Assembly (NCBI GenBank): GCA_964415525.1 | Contig: CAYQAS010000085.1 | Coordinates: forward strand, 1-18,404 | Length of the DNA: 18,404 nt | Direction: 5' to 3' | Source: CAZPUI01 sp964415525 | GTDB taxonomy: Bacteria; Acidobacteriota; Holophagae; Holophagales; Holophagaceae | Shown here: piece after piece, positions 5,903 to 13,492 of the stretch | How the letters are laid out: every line of letters starts with the position of its first letter | Numbering within the stretch: the first letter of the stretch is position 1 | Program-made: the position numbers and the translations under genes | Notes under the pieces: model-generated | What the model saw: the letters and a program-made list of their open reading frames with translations, nothing else | Told to the model about the DNA's origin: nothing | Database searches by the model: none

Positions 5903-8065
5903 TCAGAACCGGTAGCGGAGCAGCAGATCGAAGGCCCGTCCCGACTGGGGCATGCGTGAGGTGTTGAAGCCCGCACTGCCCACCCAGTCTTCGTTCGCAT
6001 CGAAGCGGCCCGGCACCTCCCCGGCCTCCGCCTCCCGCAGCCCTGGGTGGGAATAGGCCCGATCCAGCAGGTTCGTGGCCCTGAGCCCTACCGACAGTCC
6101 GGGCCAAGGAAAGTCCTGGATCTGGCCATAGGCTTCGAGCACGGTGTAGCCCGGGATCCGTCCCAAGGGATTCGTCCCGACGGTCCGCCGCGCGGCGAAG
6201 GTACGCCCCTTCAGGGTCAAGCTCGCCTGCCGCGGAAAGAGCCCCGTCAGGCCGTACCAGCATTTCGTGCGGGGAATGTCGCCCACGTCCGGGGCATCGA
6301 GGACATTGATCCGCACGTTGTAGGGGTCGCCCCGGTGGTGGAAGAGCCGCGTGAGGTAGCCCCAGAACCGCAGGGAAACCTCGGCACTCGCCTGCAGCTG
6401 GCCCTGGGCATGAAGATCCAGACAATCCAGCTGCTGCGCCCCGAGGTTTTCGGCCCCGCCAGCAAAAGGCAGGATGGTGTTCCAGTTGTGGATCCGGTAC
6501 AGATCCGCCGTCAGGGAGAAGGCCGAACGGGTCCAGGTGACGGATCCCTCCGTCGTACTGGACCGCTCCGGCTGGAGCTGCGTACTGCTGCCCGATCCCA
6601 ACCATCCCCCGAAGAACTGGCGATGGCTTGGTTCCTGATAGGCCTGCCCGTAGAGCGCCTTGAAAGTCAGCTCACCACGGTTGCCGACGTACCCCAAACG
6701 CAGGGTGGTCGCCCCCTTGAAAAAGGGATGCCAGTCGTAGCGAGCCCCCAGGATGAACTGATGCCCGGGATGGGCGGTCAGACGCCCCTGCACGTAGGCC
6801 CCGCGGCGCTCAATCCCCAAGTGACCGTCATCGCTGAGAGAAGAACTGACAGGGGTCTGCACCTGGGCCGGATTAAACGCGACAGTGGGAAGCAGGTAAT
6901 TCCCGGGATTGCTCAGGCGATAGCCCTTTTCCAGGGTCTCCTGAGAGAGCCCGCCCCCGAACTGGATAGACCAGGGCGCTCCCTGCTTCTGGTAGGCAAG
7001 ATCCAGGTTCAGGCCAAGGGCGGAATTCGCCGAGGCCCAGTGTTGAGGAAGGGCGAGAAAGGCCATTTTGGTGGGATCCCAACGCACCGCGAAGTCCAGG
7101 CTGTCGTTCGGGATATCGCTACGGCGGTAGCGCAGAACCGTCTCCCCCGTCACAGAAGGCGTGAGGGTCACCGCCTGGCGCAAGAAGGCGGAAGCTTCAC
7201 GCTTGTGCCAAGTGCCTGAGGACGGGATGTGGCGATCCGCAGGGTAGTTGTGACCGTGGTGGCTATAGAGGTCCAGGTACTGCACCCCCACCTCGAAACC
7301 GCCCTCCCGGCGGATGCGGAGGTCCAATCCATCCGCCACGTAGGGCGACGAGCCATCGCCGGGATAATGGTCCAACAGCTGGCCAAAGATCGTGCGGTTG
7401 AAATATTTCCGGGAGGTGTACTCGTACTGGTCCCCCGCCTCGGGATCGACGTCTCCTTCGAAGTGCCGCGCCGTGAGCCGCGTCTCCCAGACGCCTTGCC
7501 TGTACCAGCCCGTGAAATCCGCTCCGCCCTTGCCCAGGGTGCCCCGATTCATCACCAGGTCCCCGGAGACCCCCCACAGAGGGGCCTTTCGCGTGATGAC
7601 ATTGATGACACCCATGAAGGCGTTGGCCCCGTACACCGCCGAGGCCGGACCATAGACGATCTCCACCTGCTGGATGTGGGAGAGTGGCATGGCTGTCATG
7701 GACGCATAGCTGACGTTGAACCAGAGGTGGTTGAAGGGCTGGCCATCCACCAGGAAGAGCACCGCGTCCCCGATGTTGTTCCGGAAGCCACGGGCGTAGG
7801 GTTTCAGAAAGGTCGGTCCGTAGGCCATCAGCAGGTCAAAGCCCGGCAGGTCGTCGAGGATCTCGAAGAGCTGCGTGTAGCCCCGAAGCTCCAGCTCCCG
7901 GGCAGTTAACACGAGAACCGGCGCCGGTGCGTCCTGCGCCCGCTCCCGGATGCGGGTGGCACTGATGATCGGGGTACTCAGCAGCGACGCGAGGTCGTCC
8001 CCTCCAGGCGCCTGCTGGGCCGCCAGCGCGGTCCCCACCAGCAGGGCCAGGGTTGCCTTTGTCAT
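5903..8065 (-). CDS. TonB-dependent outer-membrane receptor
   Basis: A 720-residue outer-membrane gated channel. The N-terminus MTKATLALLVGTALAAQ is a Sec signal peptide. The plug domain spans about 35-160, starting PIISATRIRERAQDAPAPV and ending with the characteristic VEIVYGPASAVYGANAF (134-150) then MGVINVITR. The remainder is an aromatic-rich beta-barrel ending in LLLRYRF, with the terminal Phe that targets BamA. The plug type resembles siderophore/vitamin or other FepA-like receptors; the ligand is unknown. The ATG at 8065 is preferred because the signal peptide begins there and a GCGAGG element lies upstream. An ATG at 8086 would add 7 residues but has no ribosome binding site and falls in a hairpin loop. 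It is last in a minus-strand gene set, 60 bp after the preceding gene. Confidence 0.9.
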   Translation of the reverse strand: MTKATLALLVGTALAAQQAPGGDDLASLLSTPIISATRIRERAQDAPAPVLVLTARELELRGYTQLFEILDDLPGFDLLMAYGPTFLKPYARGFRNNIGDAVLFLVDGQPFNHLWFNVSYASMTAMPLSHIQQVEIVYGPASAVYGANAFMGVINVITRKAPLWGVSGDLVMNRGTLGKGGADFTGWYRQGVWETRLTARHFEGDVDPEAGDQYEYTSRKYFNRTIFGQLLDHYPGDGSSPYVADGLDLRIRREGGFEVGVQYLDLYSHHGHNYPADRHIPSSGTWHKREASAFLRQAVTLTPSVTGETVLRYRRSDIPNDSLDFAVRWDPTKMAFLALPQHWASANSALGLNLDLAYQKQGAPWSIQFGGGLSQETLEKGYRLSNPGNYLLPTVAFNPAQVQTPVSSSLSDDGHLGIERRGAYVQGRLTAHPGHQFILGARYDWHPFFKGATTLRLGYVGNRGELTFKALYGQAYQEPSHRQFFGGWLGSGSSTQLQPERSSTTEGSVTWTRSAFSLTADLYRIHNWNTILPFAGGAENLGAQQLDCLDLHAQGQLQASAEVSLRFWGYLTRLFHHRGDPYNVRINVLDAPDVGDIPRTKCWYGLTGLFPRQASLTLKGRTFAARRTVGTNPLGRIPGYTVLEAYGQIQDFPWPGLSVGLRATNLLDRAYSHPGLREAEAGEVPGRFDANEDWVGSAGFNTSRMPQSGRAFDLLLRYRF

Positions 8066-8098
8066 GAAAGAAGACCTCGCCGACATGCATCGGCGAGG
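8066..8098 (-). promoter_or_regulatory. Leader hairpin masking the ribosome binding site of the TonB receptor gene
   Basis: In the transcript, CCTCGCCGA pairs perfectly with TCGGCGAGG over 9 bp (DNA arms 8075-8083 and 8090-8098) around the 6-nt loop TGCATG. The 3' arm contains GCGAGG, the only Shine-Dalgarno-like element before the receptor ATG, nine bases ahead of it. When folded, the hairpin would block initiation. Whether a ligand, RNA or protein opens it is not known. Confidence 0.5.
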
Positions 8099-8125
8099 CG
8101 CAAGAAAGGGCTGAATCCCTGAAGC

Positions 8126-8854
8126 TCAGGCCCGAAGCAAATCCGCTGCGAATTCGATCCAATCCTCATCCCCTCCCGCCGCCTGCAAGGGCTCTGGGAG
8201 GCTCAGGACCGGAATGTCCGCCATGCCGTAGCTGACGCCACACATCAGGAAGCGAGCGGCTTCGCCCACGGTGACCACATGCAGACGACCCATCGACCGC
8301 TCACGACAGGCCACCACCAACGACTGCAGACGGCGGAGGTTCCAGGGGCTCACCACTGCATCAAAGTCGGCGGGCTCATCCCGGCGGCGGTAGGCGGCAT
8401 AGGTCATGGCCAGCCCTTGCGTGCGAGGCGGTTCCTCGTCCCAGAAGCCTCCCTGCCCCAGGGCCAGTTCCTGGTCCTTCCGGTGGATCAGCCCCGCCGC
8501 CAGCAGGGCCTGCCAGATAAGGAAGCCTCGTTCGGCATCGTCCCGCCAGAAGGGAACGGGTTCCAGCAACGCCCGGTCATCCGCCCAGCCCCCCACCAGC
8601 AGGCAGAGAATGGGCCCCTGCTCCGGAAAGCGCGTGGGGATATGCAGGATCTCCCGGCCCGTCCGCCGCTCTCCCTCGGGATGAGGCTCCGCGGCCTGCC
8701 GTCGATCCATCTCCGGCTTCCAGGCCAGCCGGGATCCATCCTCCGTGGCCTGCACCTCCATCCGCCCCTGTTCGAGCCGGTGATGGATCTCCACCGCCGG
8801 AATCTCAGCCGTATCCGCGTAATGGCGCTGGGGCAGAGGCTCGGGTCGATTCAT
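8126..8854 (-). CDS. Unrecognised cytoplasmic protein, possibly a divergent uracil-DNA-glycosylase-fold protein
   Basis: 242 residues, no signal peptide or membrane segment. The first 70 residues are charged and low in hydrophobics. The rest alternates hydrophobic strands and helices: ILCLLVGGWADD (about 82-93), RGFLIWQALLAAGL (109-122), TQGLAMTYAAYRRRDEPADF, then LRRLQSLVVACRERSMGRLHVVTVGEAARF. This order recalls the uracil-DNA glycosylase superfamily of Mug/TDG type: a G-x-N-P active-site strand, NRFWxAL..AGL, TNLVxRPT, and a later VxFxGxxA strand. However, the active-site motif here would be GGWADD, so catalysis is doubtful. GAGG lies 9 bases before the ATG. It begins 10 bp after the stop of the membrane-protein gene upstream, so they are probably co-transcribed. 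I do not claim a function. Confidence 0.7.
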   Translation of the reverse strand: MNRPEPLPQRHYADTAEIPAVEIHHRLEQGRMEVQATEDGSRLAWKPEMDRRQAAEPHPEGERRTGREILHIPTRFPEQGPILCLLVGGWADDRALLEPVPFWRDDAERGFLIWQALLAAGLIHRKDQELALGQGGFWDEEPPRTQGLAMTYAAYRRRDEPADFDAVVSPWNLRRLQSLVVACRERSMGRLHVVTVGEAARFLMCGVSYGMADIPVLSLPEPLQAAGGDEDWIEFAADLLRA

Positions 8855-8864
8855 GGGAAAGCCC

Positions 8865-9278
8865 TCAGTTCACGTGCTTCTCGGTGCGGGGCGCCCGGGG
8901 CGGGGGAGGAGGGCCCTGGGGTCGGGGCTTCCCGATCAGCACCAATTCCAAAAGCCAGGCCAGGATGCCGCTCACGAGCGCACAGAAGAAGGCTGGCCAG
9001 AAGCCGGAGATGTGGAAGTCCAGCCCCAGGCGCACGGCGACGCGACTGGCCAGCAGGAACACCAGCCCGTTGATGAAGAGGTTCAGACACCCGAAGCTGC
9101 AGGCCACCGGCACGAAGGCCACGACCTTGATCAATTGGCCCACCGTGGCGTTCAGGAAGCCCAGGATCACCGCCACCGCGAGCAGGTGTGTGAACGTGCC
9201 CGCGTGAATGCCGGGCACCATCGCACTCGCCGCCAGGATCCCGACGGCGGAGAAGAGGAATCGGAGGAGGACGCGCAT
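8865..9278 (-). CDS. Phage holin family 4 / YvlD-like small membrane protein
   Basis: 137 residues with four hydrophobic helices, at about 3-24, 30-46, 53-75 and 91-116. The opening MRVLLRFLFSAVGILAASAM followed by VPGI and later LGFLNATVGQLIK is the pattern of the PF04020 (YvlD, phage_holin_4_2) family. These are widespread chromosomal inner-membrane proteins of unclear role that are named after phage holins but are not prophage markers. The C-terminus is a proline-rich, basic cytoplasmic tail of about 25 residues. ATG 9278 is chosen because the family N-terminus begins there. A GTG at 9302 would add 8 polar residues. Its stop is 10 bp before the next gene. Confidence 0.8.
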   Translation of the reverse strand: MRVLLRFLFSAVGILAASAMVPGIHAGTFTHLLAVAVILGFLNATVGQLIKVVAFVPVACSFGCLNLFINGLVFLLASRVAVRLGLDFHISGFWPAFFCALVSGILAWLLELVLIGKPRPQGPPPPPRAPRTEKHVN

Positions 9279-9356
9279 GGGCTCGAGTTTATCGGATGGC
9301 ACGACGCGAGGAAGTCGGCATGAGATCTGAGGCCGCAGCGCGCTGAGCGGGAACAG

Positions 9357-12300
9357 TCACTTCGCCATAAATTCGGCGAAACCGACTCGAAGATGCGGCT
9401 TGAGGCCGACGGCTTTCTCCAACAGTGCCCGGCCTTCTCGGTGCTGTCGCAACACCGCCTCGCCCTGTCGCCCTTCCACCTGAAGCATGAGCAGCACGCC
9501 CTTGTAGGCCGTGGCCCAGTGGTGGTCCGGATAGGCCGCCAGCGCACGATCGCACCATTTCAGACCGTCCCGAACCTTGGCGGCAAAGGGTCGGGATTGA
9601 CGGCGCAGGTGAAGCGCCTCGAGGAGGCAGAGCTGCGCCCGCGACCCGAAGGGCTTGATCTCGGCGGGAGCCAGGCGGACGGAGGCCTCGATGCGCTGCT
9701 GAGCCTCTGCCAGGGTGGGACGCGGATCCTGCCCCTGGGCCAGCAGGTACCGCGCCCGGTAGAGGTCACAGCGCCCCCGCTCGAAGACGGCTGATGCGTG
9801 GGCGGGCCACTGCCGAAGGATGGCATCCAGGAAAGCGCAGGCCAGGGCATTCGCCTCCGCCACGTCCCCTTTCCCGCTGAAGGCCAACTCCTGGAGGATC
9901 CAGCAGGCACCGATGCCGTTTTCCAGATAGGGCGAGGGACGCCCCGTACGTTCCTGGTAGCGCCGCAGCCGCTCGAGCCCCTGGCGGATGTCCTCCCGCC
10001 CCTCGGCGTAGGTACCACGGTCCAGGATGGCGCCCCCCAGCATCAACTGGCAGGAGGCGGCCAGGTCGGTGTAGGCCCCAGGCGACTGCGCACGGGTATC
10101 CGCCCGCTGGGCCAGACGCAGCGCCTCCCGGTAGGCGGGCAGGGGATCCTCCCCCAGTTCCTCTCGCAGGCTGCCTTCTCGCACCCGGAAGTCCAGTAGG
10201 TAGAGCGACAGATCCAAATGATCCGGAGCTTCGTGTAGCGCCTTTCCACAGACCGCCAGAGCCTCGTCCAGCAGTCGCTTCAGGACCTCTTTTTGGCCAG
10301 TCGCGGCATTCATGCGAGCCTGCAGGAGGCTGAGGCGATGCAGCACCAAATCCAGGGAGTGAGGCCGACGCGCCGACTCCGCCTGAATCAGACACGCCGC
10401 CTCGTCCAGCCGGGCGTCCCTCGCGGCGGGATCCCGGGCCAGCCGCGCATCCTGAAAGAGCAGGTTGAGACGGGAAAGAAGCCCGGCACCCTGGGCCGGA
10501 TCGATGGCCTGGGCGGCCTCCGCGTCCTTCCAGCCCGCCGCGAAGCGTTCCGCCCGAGCCTCCGGTGTGGAGGCCAGCTCCAGGAATTCCGCGAGCCGAT
10601 TGGCCCTGCTCGACCGCAGCGTGGGATCGCTGGGGGCGAGGGCGATGGCCCGATTCAGGTCCTGGAGGCTCCGATCCAGAAGTGCCCGCCGCCCGACCGG
10701 ATCCTTCTCCCGGCCGGCCCGAAGCCGCCAGATCTCGGAGGTCAGGGTCAGCACCTCGTACATCCAGGGCGTGTCCTGCAGGGCCTGTTCGGCGAAGGCC
10801 AGCGCCTCCTCCTCCCGGTTCTCCAGGAAGGCCAACTCCAGGGCCCGATAGGCCTCCATCCCAGGGAATTCCTGGGCGAGGCGCAGGTAGGCCAAGGCGG
10901 GCTCTCGGTGCCTGCCCTGCAGCAGAGCCAAGGTCGCTGCATCCAGGGTCTGGGTCCCCGGGGGCCCCGGATCCACAGGACCGCGGAGCTTTTCCAATTC
11001 ACGATGGAGCAGGGACAGATGGGTCTCCGCCAACGCCGACGCGGCTGCGGGCGTCCGGAATCCCTGCTGCCAAGCCTGGTCCAGGTGCTCCAGGGCCTCA
11101 TCCAGCTCGTCCAGGGTGAGGTGGCACTGACCGAGGGCATGGTGGGCCGCCCCTTGCCCCAGCGGGCCGATCCGGCGGAGCTCTCCACGGATGACCTCCA
11201 TCCGTCGCCGGATCCAGGCCACCTGCGGTCCCCGATCGTGCAGGGGTGACATGTGGGCGAGCCGAAGGAGGTGGGCCAACTGCTCGGCCTCTGCGGTGTA
11301 CCGCTGCCCGATGGCAGCCCCATGCCGCATCCGCGCCACCCGCACCACGTTCCAGCTTCCCAGCCCCGCCAGAAGCGTAATCGCCAGGCCGGCGATCAGA
11401 ACCAGGGTCCGGTTCCGCCGGTAGTGCTTGTGGACCCGGTACCACATGGAGCCTCGCCGCGCCTGGATGGGCTCGCCCACCAGCACCCGCTCCAGGTCCT
11501 CCGCCAGCGCCTTGGCGCTCTCGTAGCGCCTCGCCGGGTCCTTCTCCAGACACTTGAGGATCACGGTCTCCAGATCCCAGGGAATCTCCGGCCGCAGCCG
11601 CCGTGGCGGCACGGGATCGTCATCCAGCACCCGCCGCAGCGTCTCCACGACCGCCATGGCCTCGACAGCACCCTCCATCCCGGAGCCGGAGCTTTCCATC
11701 GGCAGCCCCGTGAGCCCACCTTCTTCGGGTGTCGGCGCGAAAGGCGGGCGCCCGATCACGAGGGCGTACAGCGTCGCACCAAGGCTGTAGACGTCGCTCC
11801 GGGCATCCAGCCCGGCTCCGGTGATGAGCTCCGGAGAGAGGTAGAACGGGGACCCTACCAGGGACTGGCTCAGGGTGAGTTCCGAGTCCTGCACGGGGCG
11901 CGCCAGCCCGAAGTCCATCACCAGGGCCTGCCGTTGCCCGTTGGCGAGGGTCTCCACCAGGATGTTCTGGGGCTTGAGGTCGCGGTGGATGAGCCCCTGC
12001 TGATGCGCCGCATGGATGGCGCGGGCGGCTTGGGCCAGCAGCACCACCCGCTCGTCAAGCGTCAGGACCGGCGCGAGGGTGCCCAGATCCGGGCCGTCCA
12101 CGTATTGAAGGGCAATACAGGGCGCGTCCTCCAGCAGACCCACCTCGTATACCCGAAGGATGCCGGGATGTTCGATTCCTGCTTGGAATTGGGCCTCCAG
12201 CGCCAACCTCCGGGCCATGCGCGGGTCCTCCTTCCGGAGAAACTTCAGGGCCACGAAGCGGTTCAGGTGGCGGTCCCGTGCCCGAAACACCCGCCCCATG

Positions 12301-12380
12301 CCGCCCTCCCCCAGAAGCTCCAGCACCTGGTAGCGGTCACGGGGAAAGGCTGGAAGCGGAGGATCGAAGGCGGGCGCCAT
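9357..12380 (-). CDS. Receptor-like serine/threonine protein kinase with transmembrane helix and C-terminal TPR sensor region
   Basis: 1007 residues. The kinase domain (about 17-300) is complete and of PknB type: glycine loop GEGGMG (24-29), ATP lysine K46 (VALKFL), catalytic loop HRDLKPQN (132-139), DFG (156-158), and SPE (182-184) in the APE position. An insertion of about 35 residues (216-250, Gly/Ser/Glu-rich) sits after RPPF. The juxtamembrane segment is basic (RVHKHYRRNR), followed by a single TM helix at about 327-345. The remaining roughly 660 residues are alpha-helical with Ala/Leu periodicity typical of tetratricopeptide repeats (for example HALGQCHLTLDELDEALEHL). They are predicted to be extracytoplasmic. 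All catalytic residues are present, so activity is expected. The upstream ribosome binding site is weak (CGGA). Substrates are unknown. Confidence 0.9.
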   Translation of the reverse strand: MAPAFDPPLPAFPRDRYQVLELLGEGGMGRVFRARDRHLNRFVALKFLRKEDPRMARRLALEAQFQAGIEHPGILRVYEVGLLEDAPCIALQYVDGPDLGTLAPVLTLDERVVLLAQAARAIHAAHQQGLIHRDLKPQNILVETLANGQRQALVMDFGLARPVQDSELTLSQSLVGSPFYLSPELITGAGLDARSDVYSLGATLYALVIGRPPFAPTPEEGGLTGLPMESSGSGMEGAVEAMAVVETLRRVLDDDPVPPRRLRPEIPWDLETVILKCLEKDPARRYESAKALAEDLERVLVGEPIQARRGSMWYRVHKHYRRNRTLVLIAGLAITLLAGLGSWNVVRVARMRHGAAIGQRYTAEAEQLAHLLRLAHMSPLHDRGPQVAWIRRRMEVIRGELRRIGPLGQGAAHHALGQCHLTLDELDEALEHLDQAWQQGFRTPAAASALAETHLSLLHRELEKLRGPVDPGPPGTQTLDAATLALLQGRHREPALAYLRLAQEFPGMEAYRALELAFLENREEEALAFAEQALQDTPWMYEVLTLTSEIWRLRAGREKDPVGRRALLDRSLQDLNRAIALAPSDPTLRSSRANRLAEFLELASTPEARAERFAAGWKDAEAAQAIDPAQGAGLLSRLNLLFQDARLARDPAARDARLDEAACLIQAESARRPHSLDLVLHRLSLLQARMNAATGQKEVLKRLLDEALAVCGKALHEAPDHLDLSLYLLDFRVREGSLREELGEDPLPAYREALRLAQRADTRAQSPGAYTDLAASCQLMLGGAILDRGTYAEGREDIRQGLERLRRYQERTGRPSPYLENGIGACWILQELAFSGKGDVAEANALACAFLDAILRQWPAHASAVFERGRCDLYRARYLLAQGQDPRPTLAEAQQRIEASVRLAPAEIKPFGSRAQLCLLEALHLRRQSRPFAAKVRDGLKWCDRALAAYPDHHWATAYKGVLLMLQVEGRQGEAVLRQHREGRALLEKAVGLKPHLRVGFAEFMAK

Positions 12381-12418
12381 GGCGTTCCGAAAGTGAAGGG
12401 GGGTTGTGGGATTGGTTC

Positions 12419-12424
12419 ATTATG
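12419..12424 (-). promoter_or_regulatory. Possible -10 element of the kinase gene
   Basis: CATAAT on the minus strand lies about 39 bp before the kinase ATG, in an AT-rich pocket that is unusual here. No good -35 is seen at 16-18 bp. Position is reasonable, evidence is weak. Confidence 0.3.
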
Positions 12425-12465
12425 CAACCACGGTGGGCAGGCTCTGCTTGCTCATCGCGGAGGAC

Positions 12466-12591
12466 GTCGTAACTGACCGTCGGCTCGCTCCTGTCCATCA
12501 CCCGCAGGAAACCGACGACACTCCATGACGCCATGGCGACCGTGTCAGCCTTGGCCTGGCCCGGGATCGGCAGGGGGATGTCGAGCCCTTT
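12466..12591 (-). pseudogene. Decayed duplicate of the 3' part of the cvfB-like gene
   Basis: Read on the minus strand, this stretch translates to KGLDIPLPIPGQAKADTV, then VVGFLRVMDRSEPTVSYD. It aligns with residues 201-246 of the intact cvfB-like protein 1.2 kb away (NKLDITLAAPGYAKVDSV, then RGGFLPVTDKSEPTVIYD; DNA 13763-13900). The DNA also matches closely, for example GACCGTCGGCTCGCTC is shared. A deletion of about 12-15 bp is seen in the middle, and neither the start of the gene nor its C-terminal helix region is present. It is therefore a relic of a partial duplication or of a lost paralogue, sitting between the kinase gene and the DUF4410-like gene. It is not expected to make a protein. 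Confidence 0.8.
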
Positions 12592-12604
12592 ACTTATAAG
12601 AACC

Positions 12605-12651
12605 TTGCAGGCCAACAACAGATCTCATAAGGTGATAATTCACTCTTATCA
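12605..12651 (+). promoter_or_regulatory. AT-rich promoter/operator region of the DUF4410-like gene
   Basis: TTGCAG (12605-12610) and CATAAG (12626-12631), 15 bp apart, could be a suboptimal promoter. GATAAT at 12634-12639 is an alternative -10. Directly before the ribosome binding site lies a perfect inverted repeat TGATAA (12633-12638) - 7 nt - TTATCA (12646-12651), resembling half-sites of AT-rich operators such as Fur boxes. The regulator is not identifiable from sequence. Confidence 0.4.
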
Positions 12652-12663
12652 TTGGAGTTCCCC

Positions 12664-13404
12664 GTGAAGACCCTCCTCACCCTCTCCCTCTGTCTAGCTG
12701 GAATGACAGCAACGGCTCAGTCGCCGCAGGAAGCCGTCGTCAAGCCGGAGACGCCCAAGGCCCAGGTGCCCCAGGACGCCGCTGTCAAACCAGAGGCGCC
12801 CAAGCCCCAGGCGCCAAAGGATGCTGCCGCAAAACCGGAGACAGCCAAGACCGCCCCTCAGGCGATGCCCAAGCTTGATGACGGTCTCCTGGACCCGGTG
12901 TGGTTTGGCCCCGGCATCACTTTTACGAAAAGTTCCGACGTGGACTTTTTCTGGATCAAGGACAACTTGGATCTGTCGGGGCGCACCATTCGCATGGCGG
13001 CATGGGAAGACCCCGCCATGCTGAAACCAGGCCGTGATGGCAAAGACAACGCCAAGGCCACGGAGCTGACAGACAGCTTCCCGGGCATGCTCCGCGGTGC
13101 CATCAACGGCGCCATGACGGGCAAGGCCAAGGTCTCCCGCACCGAAGGCGACCTCGAGCTCATCGGCCGCTTCGTCGACATCAACGCCGGCAGCAAGGCT
13201 GCCAAGTGGCTCATCGGGATGGGCGCCGGCTCTGAGACGGCAACCTGGGACCTCAAGCTCGTGGACAAAGTCACGAAGGAAGTCCTCCTGGCGGTCCACC
13301 ACCGGGCCATCAGCGGAACGGCCATGAGCAACATCCAGGACAAGCTGGTCAAGTGGTCCGATAAGTTCGCGACCTTCCTGGCGTCCAAGGCCCTCAAGCA
13401 GTAG
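12664..13404 (+). CDS. Secreted DUF4410-like protein with Lys/Pro-rich tandem repeat linker
   Basis: 246 residues. A signal peptide (MKTLLTLSLCLAGMTATAQ, no lipobox) is followed by three 15-residue repeats (21-64) of the form P-Q/K-D/E-A-A/V-x-K-P-E-x-x-K. A compact domain occupies about 75-246. Its segment GRFVDINAGSKAAKWLIGMG (about 176-195), followed by AGSETATWDLKLVD, resembles the DUF4410 core (G-s-r-a-x-R-x-x-x-G-x-G-a-G), a periplasmic domain of unknown role. The GTG at 12664 has GGAG six bases upstream; a TTG at 12652 would overlap that site and spoil the signal peptide. It has its own AT-rich regulatory region and a terminator, so it is monocistronic. Domain assignment is moderate, secretion is well supported. 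Confidence 0.82.
   Translation: MKTLLTLSLCLAGMTATAQSPQEAVVKPETPKAQVPQDAAVKPEAPKPQAPKDAAAKPETAKTAPQAMPKLDDGLLDPVWFGPGITFTKSSDVDFFWIKDNLDLSGRTIRMAAWEDPAMLKPGRDGKDNAKATELTDSFPGMLRGAINGAMTGKAKVSRTEGDLELIGRFVDINAGSKAAKWLIGMGAGSETATWDLKLVDKVTKEVLLAVHHRAISGTAMSNIQDKLVKWSDKFATFLASKALKQ
12724..12855 (+). repeat. Three tandem 45-bp coding repeats
   Basis: Codons 21-64 of the secreted protein hold three imperfect copies of a 45-bp unit, each encoding a KPE-containing Pro/Ala/Lys-rich stretch. The third copy is one codon short. Synonymous differences between copies show they are not a very recent expansion. The product is probably an extended periplasmic spacer. Confidence 0.8.
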
Positions 13405-13417
13405 GAATCTTCAACAG

Positions 13418-13451
13418 GAAGGGCCTGAATCCCCACGGATCCAGGCCCTTC
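13418..13451 (+). terminator. Intrinsic terminator after the DUF4410-like gene
   Basis: GAAGGGCCTG (13418-13427) pairs with CAGGCCCTTC (13442-13451) over 10 bp with a 14-nt loop, followed by TTGTTTCT. It begins 14 bp after the stop codon. Confidence 0.78.
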
Positions 13452-13492
13452 TTGTTTCTGGCCCGTCTATGGTGGCCTTCCACCGCCATGCC

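Noticed and set aside
8865..9278. Prophage marker suggested by the phage-holin family name
   Set aside because: YvlD-like PF04020 proteins are common chromosomal membrane proteins, and no other phage gene is near.
12595..12600. TATAAG as a -10 box for the DUF4410-like gene
   Set aside because: No -35 sequence at proper distance; it would also place the start point inside the pseudogene edge with a long leader.
12652..12663. TTG start at 12652 for the DUF4410-like gene
   Set aside because: The added residues would include the Shine-Dalgarno sequence and precede a signal peptide that begins perfectly at GTG 12664.
12724..12855. CRISPR-like array from regular repeats
   Set aside because: The repeats are contiguous, in frame and coding, with no spacers.
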